Positions 25,585 through 34,083 are shown, counted from the first letter of the stretch. The stretch: DNA of 42,059 nucleotides from JAKPPT01 sp964630305 (GCA_964630305.1 CAZVTR010000019.1:1-42059); one strand, 5' to 3'. The notes: generated by a model from the letters alone, not told the origin. Translations and numbers: made by a program.

Positions 25585-27740
25585 CAATTCTGCTTTCCAG
25601 TAAGAATATCTATTACATCTTTTGGATACTTAACAACAAGCAAACGTTTTCTGTTTTCTTCATTTTGAAGGACCGATGATATCGAAGAGAGAAACTCAAG
25701 ATGCGAACTAGGATTCGATTTCGGAGCAACAGACAGTATTATGATCTGAGCAGGTTTCCCATCAAGAGATTTAAAATCAGTACCCTCTGGAACAATACCA
25801 ACAGCAGCGCACAGCGTATCAACGGCATCTGTTTTTGCATGAGGAATTGCAATACCATCCTGAAGTCCAGTAGTCATTGAATTTTCACGTTCAAGCACTG
25901 CATTGTACACTGCTTCACGATCCTTGATTTTCCCATTCTTATAAAGCAAGTCAACAAGCTCATAAATAATTTCCTGCTTTGATTTTGGTTTCATACTCAT
26001 TATCACACAGCGCGTATCACATGCAGGAAACTCAGTTTCAGTGAATACTTCATTTAGGACAGTATTATGATGCTGAATGAAGGTTTGCGGATCAAAATCT
26101 TCTTTAATTTTTTGAAGATGTTCAGTCAAGTTAGCGACTGCTTCTACAACAATTGTATTAACAAGATGCAGAATAGATTTTTTGGCTTCAAAAATAAGTT
26201 TTTCATTTTTCACATAAAATGAAAATGTTATATTATCTTTTCTTGCTTGAGCAATTTCATTATCAACATCAAAAAATCTTACAAAATAATGATTTTCCTC
26301 TAGCTGGCGGCTGATATTTTCTGCTATAAGTACCGCAAGTTCTTCAGAAGGGAATGTGTATACCAGTTCATTGCTGGTAGTATCTTCTGTTTCTTTTTTG
26401 AGTGACTTTCCGGGCATCACGAGCAATCTGTTTAATAACACTGGTGCAGCTATAGTAGTTAAAAAAGTCATCATAATTGCCATACCAAAAAGCTCATGAG
26501 AAAGAATACCGCTTGAAGCACCAATGCCTGCTATAATTAGGGCAACTTCACCGCGCGGCACCATGCCTACACCTACACGTAATGCTCCCATGGAAGTAAA
26601 ACCGGTAAAGAGTGAAGGAACTGAACAACCTACTATTTTAGTAAGTATAGCAATTACCGAAAAAATAAAGCCGCCAATAAGCACTTCTGGTTTTAAAAAA
26701 ATAGTGATATCAAGAATCATACCCATAACGGCGAAAAATAGCGGTACAATAAACTCATAAATGATATGAAGCCGCTCTTCTATGACATGGCTGATATCGG
26801 TATTAGAAAGCGAAAGACCCACAATATAAGCGCCGATAATCATTGCAAGTCCTTCCTTTTCAAAGAAACCGCCCAACAGCAAGGCAAGACCTAATGAGAG
26901 TATGGAAAAAATTGATATGCTTTTAAAGCGCTTCAAAAGCTTTGCAAGCCGTTTTGAAAACACAATACCAAGCAATGTAATGACAAGCCAGATACCAAAC
27001 GCTCTCAGTGCAATAAGACCAATTTTACCCCACTCTATTCCTGCTCCTCCATTTTTTTGAGAGAGTGATGCAATACCCACAACAACTGCAAGGAGTATTA
27101 TACCAAACACATCGTCAAAAACAGCTGCAGCCAGAATCGTGACACCCTCTGGACTATCCATTTTCTTTTTTTCTGATAAAATGCGGGCAGTTATTCCAAC
27201 ACTGGTTGCAGTTCCCATAATGCCCAAAAAGAGATTTTGGGGATCCATAATTGATCCGCCATTCATTACCATGCCCAGTACTGCGCCTCCTGCAAACGCA
27301 AAAATAATGCCGCCCAATCCTACTATTGTTCCCGTTATTGAATACTTGAGAAACATACCGATATCGGTTTCAAGACCGGACATAAATAGGAGGACAATTG
27401 AAGCAACAGTGGAAAACGTATACAGCTCTGTGCTGACAGGAATTGCAGCTTCATGTATTAAAGGAAACAAACCATGCGGAAACCCAGGAAGTGCAATTTT
27501 GCCAAGCGCATAGGGACCAATTACCACACCAGCAAGCAGTTCCCCTAACACTGGCGGAAGATGCAATTTTTGAGCAGCAGTATTGCCAAGACGAACCATA
27601 AAAAGTAAAACAGCAAGCTGTATAACAATATTTGCTTGTTCTTGATTAAGATCTTCATTACTAGCGCATAGTACAGCAGGAATGAGTACTATAAAACCTG
27701 CAATGAGCAGTGAACGAATCCATGAATGTGGGGTTTTCAT
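25584..27740 (-). CDS. CPA2-type Na+(K+)/H+ antiporter fused to a PTS EIIA domain
   Basis: The 718-residue protein has a cleavable-looking leader (1-26), about 12 membrane helices of a Kef/NapA-type exchanger (about 30-430; LLFMSGLETDIGMF, GTATSVGIT, FDDVFGIIL, PRGEVALI), a soluble middle region (about 450-565) and a C-terminal PTS EIIA-2 domain (about 575-715) with the phospho-accepting histidine H634 in GIAIPHAKTD. The exchanger moves Na+ or K+ against H+; the EIIA part suggests control by phosphotransfer. Rex, upstream on the same strand, hints at a link to redox state. GGAGG precedes ATG 27740. Confidence 0.85.
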   Translation of the reverse strand: MKTPHSWIRSLLIAGFIVLIPAVLCASNEDLNQEQANIVIQLAVLLFMVRLGNTAAQKLHLPPVLGELLAGVVIGPYALGKIALPGFPHGLFPLIHEAAIPVSTELYTFSTVASIVLLFMSGLETDIGMFLKYSITGTIVGLGGIIFAFAGGAVLGMVMNGGSIMDPQNLFLGIMGTATSVGITARILSEKKKMDSPEGVTILAAAVFDDVFGIILLAVVVGIASLSQKNGGAGIEWGKIGLIALRAFGIWLVITLLGIVFSKRLAKLLKRFKSISIFSILSLGLALLLGGFFEKEGLAMIIGAYIVGLSLSNTDISHVIEERLHIIYEFIVPLFFAVMGMILDITIFLKPEVLIGGFIFSVIAILTKIVGCSVPSLFTGFTSMGALRVGVGMVPRGEVALIIAGIGASSGILSHELFGMAIMMTFLTTIAAPVLLNRLLVMPGKSLKKETEDTTSNELVYTFPSEELAVLIAENISRQLEENHYFVRFFDVDNEIAQARKDNITFSFYVKNEKLIFEAKKSILHLVNTIVVEAVANLTEHLQKIKEDFDPQTFIQHHNTVLNEVFTETEFPACDTRCVIMSMKPKSKQEIIYELVDLLYKNGKIKDREAVYNAVLERENSMTTGLQDGIAIPHAKTDAVDTLCAAVGIVPEGTDFKSLDGKPAQIIILSVAPKSNPSSHLEFLSSISSVLQNEENRKRLLVVKYPKDVIDILTGKQN

Positions 27741-27815
27741 ATGAGCCTCCTATGCTCTCAAAATACTACAAAGCATAGAATCAAATGTCAATATATGCAC
27801 TTAATGCGTAATTTT

Positions 27816-28466
27816 CTACTGTTGGTGATTATTTTTCCTTGTTCTCATGCATGCGCTCAACAGCGCATAACCAGATAAAAGGTCTTCATTTTGAACGATA
27901 ATATCCGCTGATACCTTGAGACGTATTGTTGTAAAATTCCATATCGATTTGATTCCGGCTTTTTCTAGAATTTCTGCGCATGACTGTGCTGCAACAGGAG
28001 GCACAGCAAGCACTGCAATTTCTACATCCGGATTTGATTGTATAAAACTTTTTAAACTGTCGATATGAAAGATTGGAATATCATGAATGGTTTTATTGAT
28101 AATAGCTTCACTACTATCAAATGCTGCGACAAAGTGGAGGCCATGATTTTTAAACCCCTGATATCCCAATAATGCACTGCCAAGGTTACCGGCGCCAACT
28201 ACAATCGCCTTGTGTTCGTTGTTCCAATTGAGAAAATTTTCAATTGAAGTGATTAAATCTTTAACCCTATAACCTAATTTAGGTTTGCCCACAATTCCAG
28301 TAATTGCTATATCTTTTCTCACCTGAATCGCATCAAGGTCTAATGCTTCTGCAAGAACAGTTGCAGATATGAGCGTTAAGCCCTCAGTATCAGCTTGCTG
28401 AGCTAACGAAAGATAGAGCGGGAGCCTTCGTACTGAGGGATTAGGCAGTAGTTTATATTTAGGCAT
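27816..28466 (-). CDS. rex: Redox-sensing transcriptional repressor Rex
   Basis: Rex reads the NADH/NAD+ ratio and represses fermentation and respiration genes. The 216 residues have an N-terminal winged helix (about 8-80; VRRLPLYLS, LDAIQVRKDIA) and a Rossmann domain with VVGAGNLGSALL as the nucleotide-binding glycine loop, followed by the FDSS acidic end, then a C-terminal swapped helix. It is first in a minus-strand series with the antiporter and fdhD, 75 bases from the antiporter. I found no full Rex operator in front of it. Confidence 0.93.
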   Translation of the reverse strand: MPKYKLLPNPSVRRLPLYLSLAQQADTEGLTLISATVLAEALDLDAIQVRKDIAITGIVGKPKLGYRVKDLITSIENFLNWNNEHKAIVVGAGNLGSALLGYQGFKNHGLHFVAAFDSSEAIINKTIHDIPIFHIDSLKSFIQSNPDVEIAVLAVPPVAAQSCAEILEKAGIKSIWNFTTIRLKVSADIIVQNEDLLSGYALLSACMRTRKNNHQQ

Positions 28467-28506
28467 GCTTTTTCCTTAATTTAGTAATACTGGTAAATAC
28501 AATCGT

Positions 28507-28537
28507 ACTATATCACAATTTTATTATATTCTGTCAA
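28507..28537 (-). promoter_or_regulatory. Probable rex promoter
   Basis: A perfect TTGACA (28532-28537) is on the minus strand. The best -10 is TATAGT (28507-28512), 19 bases away; GATATA (28509-28514) at 17 bases is the alternative. Transcription would start about 35 bases before ATG 28466. Confidence 0.45.
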
Positions 28538-28538
28538 T

Positions 28539-28615
28539 AAAAAAAAGCTCCGTGGAAAAAAGGAGGTAAAACCACGGAGCCCCATGCCACAAACGTAGCA
28601 TTACTGTATACTATA
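28539..28615 (-). ncRNA. Candidate short minus-strand RNA ending in an intrinsic terminator with anti-SD loop
   Basis: The hairpin GCTCCGTGG (28547-28555) / CCACGGAGC (28572-28580) is a perfect 9-base stem, followed on the minus strand by eight T (28546-28539). It is a strong terminator but no minus-strand gene precedes it. A possible promoter, TTGAAA (28631-28636) with TATAGT (28610-28615), has a short 15-base spacer. The 16-base loop reads UUUUACCUCCUUUUUU on the minus strand, which contains the anti-Shine-Dalgarno sequence CCUCCUU. The rest of the 346-base rex-ftcD spacer (28616-28812) holds no gene. Confidence 0.4.
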
Positions 28616-28812
28616 CAATAATGTTTTTCTTTTCAAGTGAAAGTTTTTTAGAGCATAAATGAAATAAGGCATACAACAATACGCACACCAAAAGAATTGG
28701 CTGCTTTACTATAATAACCATTCCTTCAATTTTATTTCAATTATTGCAATAAGAGTTTTATATACTAACAATACTCTTACATGCTATAGTCGATTAGTTT
28801 TGAGGAGGAACC

Positions 28813-30480
28813 ATGAGAAAACTTGTTGAATGTGTCCCTAATTTTAGCGAAGGAAGAAATAAATCTATAATCGATGCAATAGCACGGGCAATAACTTCAG
28901 TGCAAGGAGTATCGCTCCTTGATGTCGATCCTGGTGCAGATACAAACCGAACCGTATATACGTTTGTCGGTACGCCAGAAGCAGTAGCGGAAGCTGCCGT
29001 ACAATCGGCACAATGCGCATATGAATTAATCGACATGTCGATCCATGCTGGAGCTCACCCCCGTATGGGAGCACTCGATGTCTGTCCCTTTATTCCTGTA
29101 TCAGGAATAACTATGGAAGAATGTGTTGAGTTATCGCGCACGGTTGGGAAAAGAATTGCAGAAGAACTTCAAGTACCTGTCTATTTATATGAATATGCTG
29201 CAACAAGCCCTTCAAGAAAAAGCCTTGCAGATATTCGCGCCGGTGAATATGAAGCACTTGCAGAAAAACTCCAAAAACCAGAGTGGAAACCTGACTTTGG
29301 CCCAGCGCAGTTTGTACCTCGCTGGGGAGGCACTGTTGTAGGAGCACGAGAATTCTTAATAGCCTACAATGTAAATCTCAATACACGTGATAAAAAACTT
29401 GCAAATGAAGTCGCTCTTGCAATACGAGAAGGCGGCAAAGCAGCTCGTGATGAAAATGGGAATATAATTAAAGATGCCTTCGGAAACACAGTTAAAGTTC
29501 CAGGAAGACTCAAAAATGTGCGCGCAATTGGATGGTACATAGATGCATATAAATGCGCACAAGTATCTATCAATTTAACAAATTATAAAGAAACACCGCT
29601 CCACACAGTATTTGAAACTGTCAAAGAAGAAGCTGAAAAATTAGGATTACGGGTAACCGGGAGTGAAATTGTAGGCCTTGTGCCAAAAGCCCCGCTCGTG
29701 GAAGCAGGAAAATACTATGCAGCGCTTGCGGGAAAAAGCAAAGGTGCTCCAGAACAAGAACTCATTCAAACAGCCGTACAAACATTGGGTCTTGATTCCG
29801 TGGCAGCATTCGAAATCAATAAAAAAATTATTGAATATGCAGTAGCGGAGCCTGCTCCGCTTATGAGCAAAACAGTTTTTGGATTTGTTGACGAAGTTTC
29901 TGCCGATTCTCCGGCTCCTGGAGGCGGTTCTGTCGCAGCGCTAGCCGGTTCATTAGGAGCAGCACTTGCAGCGATGGTTGCGAACCTTACAGTCGGGAAA
30001 AAGGGGTACGAAGCAGTTTCTCAGGAACTTTCCAGTATGGCTGAACAGGCACAGACTATTAAAGATGCTCTAGCACATGCAGTCGATGCTGATACCAATG
30101 CTTTCAATGCTGTCATGGAAGCAATGAAACTTCCTAAATCAACCGATGCTGAAAAAGCCGCTCGCGAAAAGGCACTTCAGGACGGATATAAAGCAGCCGC
30201 ACAGGTCCCGCTAGAAACAGCAACATTATGTTTAGAGGCACTTAAGCTCGCTGAGCTTGCACTTAAGGGCAATAAAAATTCAATAACTGATGCGGGAGTA
30301 GCGGGCCTCATGGCCCATGCAGGCGTTTTTGGAGCATGCTACAATGTGCGCATCAATCTGAGCACTATTACAGATACTGAGTTTGTTGCGTCAATGCGAA
30401 ATAAAACTAATGAACTCATGCACAGCGCAAACGCAATCAAAGACCGCATTCATGCTGTAATTATGCAGGCAATACAGTAA
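28813..30480 (+). CDS. ftcD: Bifunctional glutamate formimidoyltransferase/formimidoyl-THF cyclodeaminase
   Basis: The enzyme moves the formimino group of formiminoglutamate (from histidine) to tetrahydrofolate and then releases ammonia to give methenyl-THF. The 555 residues contain the formimidoyltransferase domain (about 1-325; VECVPNFSEGR, LDVDPGADTNRTVYTFVG, HPRMGALDVCPFIP) and the cyclodeaminase domain (about 345-555; SADSPAPGGGSVAALAGSLGAALAAMVANLT), the same layout as the animal enzyme. GAGGAGG precedes ATG 28813. No other hut gene is present. It fits an organism living on amino acids. Confidence 0.94.
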   Translation: MRKLVECVPNFSEGRNKSIIDAIARAITSVQGVSLLDVDPGADTNRTVYTFVGTPEAVAEAAVQSAQCAYELIDMSIHAGAHPRMGALDVCPFIPVSGITMEECVELSRTVGKRIAEELQVPVYLYEYAATSPSRKSLADIRAGEYEALAEKLQKPEWKPDFGPAQFVPRWGGTVVGAREFLIAYNVNLNTRDKKLANEVALAIREGGKAARDENGNIIKDAFGNTVKVPGRLKNVRAIGWYIDAYKCAQVSINLTNYKETPLHTVFETVKEEAEKLGLRVTGSEIVGLVPKAPLVEAGKYYAALAGKSKGAPEQELIQTAVQTLGLDSVAAFEINKKIIEYAVAEPAPLMSKTVFGFVDEVSADSPAPGGGSVAALAGSLGAALAAMVANLTVGKKGYEAVSQELSSMAEQAQTIKDALAHAVDADTNAFNAVMEAMKLPKSTDAEKAAREKALQDGYKAAAQVPLETATLCLEALKLAELALKGNKNSITDAGVAGLMAHAGVFGACYNVRINLSTITDTEFVASMRNKTNELMHSANAIKDRIHAVIMQAIQ

Positions 30481-30487
30481 CCTCCTA

Positions 30488-30540
30488 GTGTCACTAAGGT
30501 TGTGAATTGTAACTATCTATTCACAACCTTAGCGTTACTG
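30488..30540. repeat. Palindromic element, GTCACnAA family, copy 4
   Basis: A perfect 13-base stem, TAAGGTTGTGAAT (30495-30507) and ATTCACAACCTTA (30519-30531) with an 11-base loop, is extended by partly paired GTCAC and GCGTTAC ends. It begins about 9 bases after the ftcD stop and ends just before the stop of the convergent thioredoxin gene, so it probably ends both transcripts. Confidence 0.75.
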
Positions 30541-30543
30541 CAA

Positions 30544-30900
30544 TCAGCCTACCTTAAGCTCTTCTTTTACAATTCGGTCTATTTCTTTTTCTGGCAGTGC
30601 ACCTACTGAAACCATCGGATTACCATCTTTTGGAATAAAAACCAGCGTTGGTATGCTCTGTACGCCAAACATACCTGCTAATTCTTGCTCAATATCGGTA
30701 TTTACTTTGTACACATCCAGCTTCCCAGAGTATTTTGTACCAATTTTTTCTAGCACTGGTCCAACCATTCTGCAAGGGCCGCACCAATCTGCATAAAAAT
30801 CGATAATTGCAGGCCGCTCACCCTTGAATTTCCATTCTTTTTCTTGCTCATAGTCAAAGACTTTCTCTTTAAACATCGTAAGATTCATTTGTTCAGGCAT
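30544..30900 (-). CDS. trxA: Thioredoxin
   Basis: The 118-residue protein has the thioredoxin fold with the redox motif WCGPC in FYADWCGPCRM and the cis-proline segment QSIPTLVF. A 25-residue charged N-terminal part (FDYEQEKEWKFKGE) precedes the first core strand, which is common in anaerobe thioredoxins. I chose ATG 30900 because GGAGGG (30905-30910) precedes it by 4 bases; the ATG four codons earlier lies on that ribosome binding site. A good promoter is at 30933-30961, so it is a single-gene unit. Confidence 0.93.
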   Translation of the reverse strand: MPEQMNLTMFKEKVFDYEQEKEWKFKGERPAIIDFYADWCGPCRMVGPVLEKIGTKYSGKLDVYKVNTDIEQELAGMFGVQSIPTLVFIPKDGNPMVSVGALPEKEIDRIVKEELKVG

Positions 30901-30932
30901 ACATCCCTCCATAAATTGTTTTTTTCATCGTA

Positions 30933-30961
30933 AATATATATATTTTTTACTATATAGTCAA
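30933..30961 (-). promoter_or_regulatory. Sigma-70-type promoter of trxA
   Basis: TTGACT (30956-30961) and TATATT (30933-30938) are 17 bases apart on the minus strand, each one base off consensus. The leader is about 25 bases. Confidence 0.65.
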
Positions 30962-30978
30962 ATTTTTAAATTAAATCT

Positions 30979-31683
30979 TTATGGGAATGAAAATTTCGGA
31001 TGATGTGACAGCACAGGAAAATAATAATGAGGATTCAAAAAATTAGAAAACACAAAGATTGATTTTATAAAAACACCAACTTGAGTACTCTGCCAAAAAC
31101 TTGCACTATCAAGCGCATGTGCCAGTAATTCAGTACAGTACAGCTCGGAATCATCAGAAAAATTAAACGCATTATCAAATGGAACTCCGCTATCAAGCTT
31201 TTGCTGAACATATTCTAATGCTCGTGTGCGTTGTTCTGATGTTTTCCATAAGGGACGCATAATAATAAGACTATGAGGACGTGCGCGTTCAATAAATGCG
31301 TGTATCTCATGCATCTGCATACCATCGATTCCGGAAAGCGTATTATTAACAGTGTGAATGACAAAAAAGCTGTTATTTTTACTGACAATAATGCCTACAT
31401 GGGAAATTGGCACTGTTTCTGCACAAATGTTCATAATAATATCCGCAGAACCAAGAATCCCTTGAATGAGAATAATATCGCCTTCCTGCATTGTTTCAAG
31501 TTCTGCCTGACTTAATGTTTCATGGCTATGCGAGCGCGGTCTCAAAATAGCAGTGTGCAAACACTGATAAAACAGCAATGCCATAACAGCACATGCTGCT
31601 ATGGCATATACAATTACAATTGATTTTTGTGCAGTTAAATGTTTTTTAGAAATTTTTTGAATAATTAGCTTTCCACTGTCCAT
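30979..31683 (-). CDS. YiiX/YebB-like NlpC/P60-type cysteine hydrolase, membrane-anchored
   Basis: The 234-residue protein has an N-terminal membrane helix (about 21-39) and a permuted papain-like domain: GDIILIQG, the catalytic histidine H95 in ISHVGII and the catalytic cysteine C183 in LYCTELLAHAL. Such enzymes cut amide bonds in peptidoglycan peptides or acyl groups; the substrate here is unknown. The start at ATG 31683 lies inside the upstream lipoprotein gene (38-base overlap), with only a weak A-rich sequence before it, so translation may be coupled. Confidence 0.7.
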   Translation of the reverse strand: MDSGKLIIQKISKKHLTAQKSIVIVYAIAACAVMALLFYQCLHTAILRPRSHSHETLSQAELETMQEGDIILIQGILGSADIIMNICAETVPISHVGIIVSKNNSFFVIHTVNNTLSGIDGMQMHEIHAFIERARPHSLIIMRPLWKTSEQRTRALEYVQQKLDSGVPFDNAFNFSDDSELYCTELLAHALDSASFWQSTQVGVFIKSIFVFSNFLNPHYYFPVLSHHPKFSFP

Positions 31684-32026
31684 CAACTTTTTTCATAGCA
31701 AGTGTATTTTCTTGCTCATCACCTTTGAGCTTATACACAATAGTTGCGTTGTCTCCATCTACTTTTGATGAAACAATAGTGATATCAGAGCTCTTTAGAT
31801 TTTTTTTGCTCTGATTGATTTGTTCTTGACTCATCATGCCCATAAGGCTTTTGAGTGTCTGAAGAACCTTTGCACCCTCTTCGGTACTCAGCTTCATGGC
31901 ATCATCCCAGTTCATGGCATTAATGGCAATAATAAACTTTTTTGCATTAGCCTCTGGTCCGGAACCAGCACACGCCGATACAACCAGTGCAACGATGAGC
32001 ATAAGCGCTGCAATTTTGATTTTCAT
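31646..32026 (-). CDS. DUF4878-like small lipoprotein
   Basis: The 126-residue product has a lipoprotein signal with lipobox cysteine C19 (ALVVSAC) and a mature domain of about 105 residues with the NTF2-like pattern of DUF4878: an N-terminal helix (ANAKKFIIAINAMNWDDAMKL), then strands ending in KKVDGQWKANYS. It is probably a periplasmic-facing lipoprotein of unknown role. AAGGAG precedes ATG 32026. Its last 38 bases overlap the YiiX-like gene. Confidence 0.75.
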   Translation of the reverse strand: MKIKIAALMLIVALVVSACAGSGPEANAKKFIIAINAMNWDDAMKLSTEEGAKVLQTLKSLMGMMSQEQINQSKKNLKSSDITIVSSKVDGDNATIVYKLKGDEQENTLAMKKVDGQWKANYSKNF

Positions 32027-32162
32027 GGTATCTCCTTACAATGATATATAACTAAAGTATCCTATACTTTTAACATAAAATCAACTCAGTAACCAACCGA
32101 ACTGGATTAAGTACATAGCCGCTTTCTTGCATACCTTCATAGCAGCATGCTAGAGTAACCAT

Positions 32163-32948
32163 ATGAATATACGAACAGTGAGCATTATTGAAAACCGCAG
32201 CGTGAGTGAACAGTATTTTGAGCTTGTTTTCGATTATAGGAATCCTGATACAGAGCCGCAGCCAGGCATGTTCTTTACAGTAAAAATTGATGGAGTTTAC
32301 GGACCTGTTCTACGGAAGCCTTTTGCTTTTTCTGGATGGGACGCTGAACACGGAACAGCTTCTGCACTTATAGAAAAACGCGGAAATGGCACTCGCTGGC
32401 TGGCAGGCCTTAAAAGCGGAGACACGCTCGATATTTTAGGACCGCTCGGAAATGGTTTTTCTTTTCCGGAACGCGGTGTACGGCCTATCCTTGCCGCTGG
32501 CGGTATCGGGCTTGGACCAATGCTCTATTTTGCAAACGTTTTACATGCGCGCAGCAATCAGGGTCTCTGTGAAGCACCGCTCCTCATTGCAGGATTTCGC
32601 ACGCAAAGTTTAATACCAACATTGGATTTTCCAGCAGGAACACTGCTCTGCACCGATGACGGATCTACTGGTTTCAAGGGTACCGTTCTGGACTGTATGC
32701 TTTCGCTTTCCGACGTGCTTCCTAAAGTTATCTTTGCCTGCGGTCCTTCTCCCATGCTCGGAGCTCTTGCCCGCTATGCAGCATCGCTTAAGCTTCCTTA
32801 CGAAGCATCGGTAGAACAGTGGATGGCATGCGGAATCGGCGCATGCATGGGCTGTGCAGTGCCAATGCTCGATGGCAGTTACCAGCGAGCCTGTGCAGAC
32901 GGTCCTGTGTTTAACGGACTAACGGTAGATTGGGAGAAGCTCATATGA
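32163..32948 (+). CDS. pyrK: Dihydroorotate dehydrogenase electron transfer subunit PyrK
   Basis: PyrK passes electrons from dihydroorotate oxidation in PyrD to NAD+ through FAD and a [2Fe-2S] cluster. The 261 residues show the FAD-binding RKPFAFSG, the NAD-binding GGIGLGPML, and four cluster cysteines in WMACGIGACMGC and RACADGP. There is no clear ribosome binding site before ATG 32163; a weak promoter (TTGCAT-N18-TAGAGT) ends 6 bases upstream, so a leaderless transcript is possible. Its TGA overlaps the pyrD ATG by 4 bases. Confidence 0.92.
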   Translation: MNIRTVSIIENRSVSEQYFELVFDYRNPDTEPQPGMFFTVKIDGVYGPVLRKPFAFSGWDAEHGTASALIEKRGNGTRWLAGLKSGDTLDILGPLGNGFSFPERGVRPILAAGGIGLGPMLYFANVLHARSNQGLCEAPLLIAGFRTQSLIPTLDFPAGTLLCTDDGSTGFKGTVLDCMLSLSDVLPKVIFACGPSPMLGALARYAASLKLPYEASVEQWMACGIGACMGCAVPMLDGSYQRACADGPVFNGLTVDWEKLI

Positions 32949-33880
32949 ACTTATCAGTTACAATTGGTTCCCTCACGATGAAAAATCCGGTAGGCGCAGC
33001 AAGCGGCACCTTTGGCTATGGCTCTGAATATGAAAAGCTCATAGATGTACACGAACTTGGTGCACTCTACACAAAAGCTGTAACCCCTGAACCTCGGGCA
33101 GGAAATCCTGTGCCCCGTCTCGCAGAAACACCAAGTGGAATGCTCAATTCAATAGGACTTGCAAACCCAGGGCTTTCATACTTTATCAGCAATAAGCTTC
33201 CCGAACTGCGGCAAATGGGATGCAGTGTTATAGTCAACGTTGCCGGGAAAACCCAGGACGATTATGCAAAAGTTGTTGAAACGCTAGAAACACAAACCGG
33301 CATCGATGGCTATGAAATCAATATTAGCTGTCCGAATGTTTCACATGGCGGCCTTGCATTTGGCACCGATCCTGGAATAGTTGAAAAGCTTACTGCACAG
33401 CTTCGGGCTATTATCGACCAGGGAACTGCAGCACGAGGTGATTCACGCCGTCCGCTCATTATTAAACTGAGCCCTAATGCCACCGATATTACAGAGATTG
33501 CACGGGCAGCAGAGGCTGGTGGAGCAGATGCTATATCGGCAATCAACACACTTGTTGGCATGGTGATTGATGTTAAAAAAAGAAGACCAGTGCTTGCAAT
33601 GAAAACAGGCGGACTCTCAGGCCCGGCAATACGCCCGGTTGGCGTTGCTGCTGTCTATAAAATACGCCGCGCTGTGTCTATCCCTGTCATCGGGTTAGGC
33701 GGAATCACATGCACCGATGATGCGCTTCAGTATCTTCTTGCCGGCGCTGATGCTATACAAATTGGCACTGTGCTGTTTAGCAATCCCTCGGCAGCGCATG
33801 AAATCATAACTGGAATACAGCACTATATGGAAGTGAATAACATAAACTCTGTCGCTGAGATTAAGAACCTTCTTGAATAA
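32945..33880 (+). CDS. pyrD: Dihydroorotate dehydrogenase, class 1B catalytic subunit
   Basis: The 311-residue FMN enzyme oxidises dihydroorotate to orotate. The catalytic base of class 1 enzymes is C129 in INISCPNVSHGG; other family motifs are NPVGAASGTFGYG at the start, KLSPNATD, and VIGLGGI with the phosphate-binding loop. With PyrK it forms the NAD-dependent class 1B complex. ATG 32945 is in the overlap ATGA with pyrK and is preceded by GGGAG. Confidence 0.95.
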   Translation: MNLSVTIGSLTMKNPVGAASGTFGYGSEYEKLIDVHELGALYTKAVTPEPRAGNPVPRLAETPSGMLNSIGLANPGLSYFISNKLPELRQMGCSVIVNVAGKTQDDYAKVVETLETQTGIDGYEINISCPNVSHGGLAFGTDPGIVEKLTAQLRAIIDQGTAARGDSRRPLIIKLSPNATDITEIARAAEAGGADAISAINTLVGMVIDVKKRRPVLAMKTGGLSGPAIRPVGVAAVYKIRRAVSIPVIGLGGITCTDDALQYLLAGADAIQIGTVLFSNPSAAHEIITGIQHYMEVNNINSVAEIKNLLE

Positions 33881-33881
33881 T

Positions 33882-33920
33882 TTAACACTATTTTAACATT
33901 TCCTGCATATTATCTTCACA
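33882..33920 (+). promoter_or_regulatory. Pho-box-like array upstream of pstS
   Basis: TTAACA at 33882, TTAACA at 33893 and TTCACA at 33915 lie on an exact 11-base period, with a poor match (TGCATA) at 33904. This is the arrangement of PhoP/PhoB sites. It lies just after pyrD, about 165 bases before pstS, and a possible -10 (TATTCT or TATGCT) follows at 33930-33940. Confidence 0.6.
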
Positions 33921-34083
33921 GAATGCTTCTATTCTATGCTCAAGATTCCGTTAGACACGGAAACTGACAGAATACAGGACTATCTGCGTATATCAAAATG
34001 TAAGCATAAACGTGCTTACCATCATAGTGAATGTATACGCGGCAGCTCGTATCTGTCTCAAAACTGTTAAGGAGGATTCTAGT

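Noticed and set aside
28565..28599. Micro-ORF on the plus strand after AGGAGGT (ATG at about 28584)
   Set aside because: The ATG is about 15 bases from the ribosome binding site and the frame closes after four codons.
30495..30531. Rex operator, because TTGTGAAT and ATTCACAA occur as an inverted pair
   Set aside because: The half-sites are 11 bases apart and not 4-6, and they lie between two stop codons. A terminator-type hairpin explains them better.
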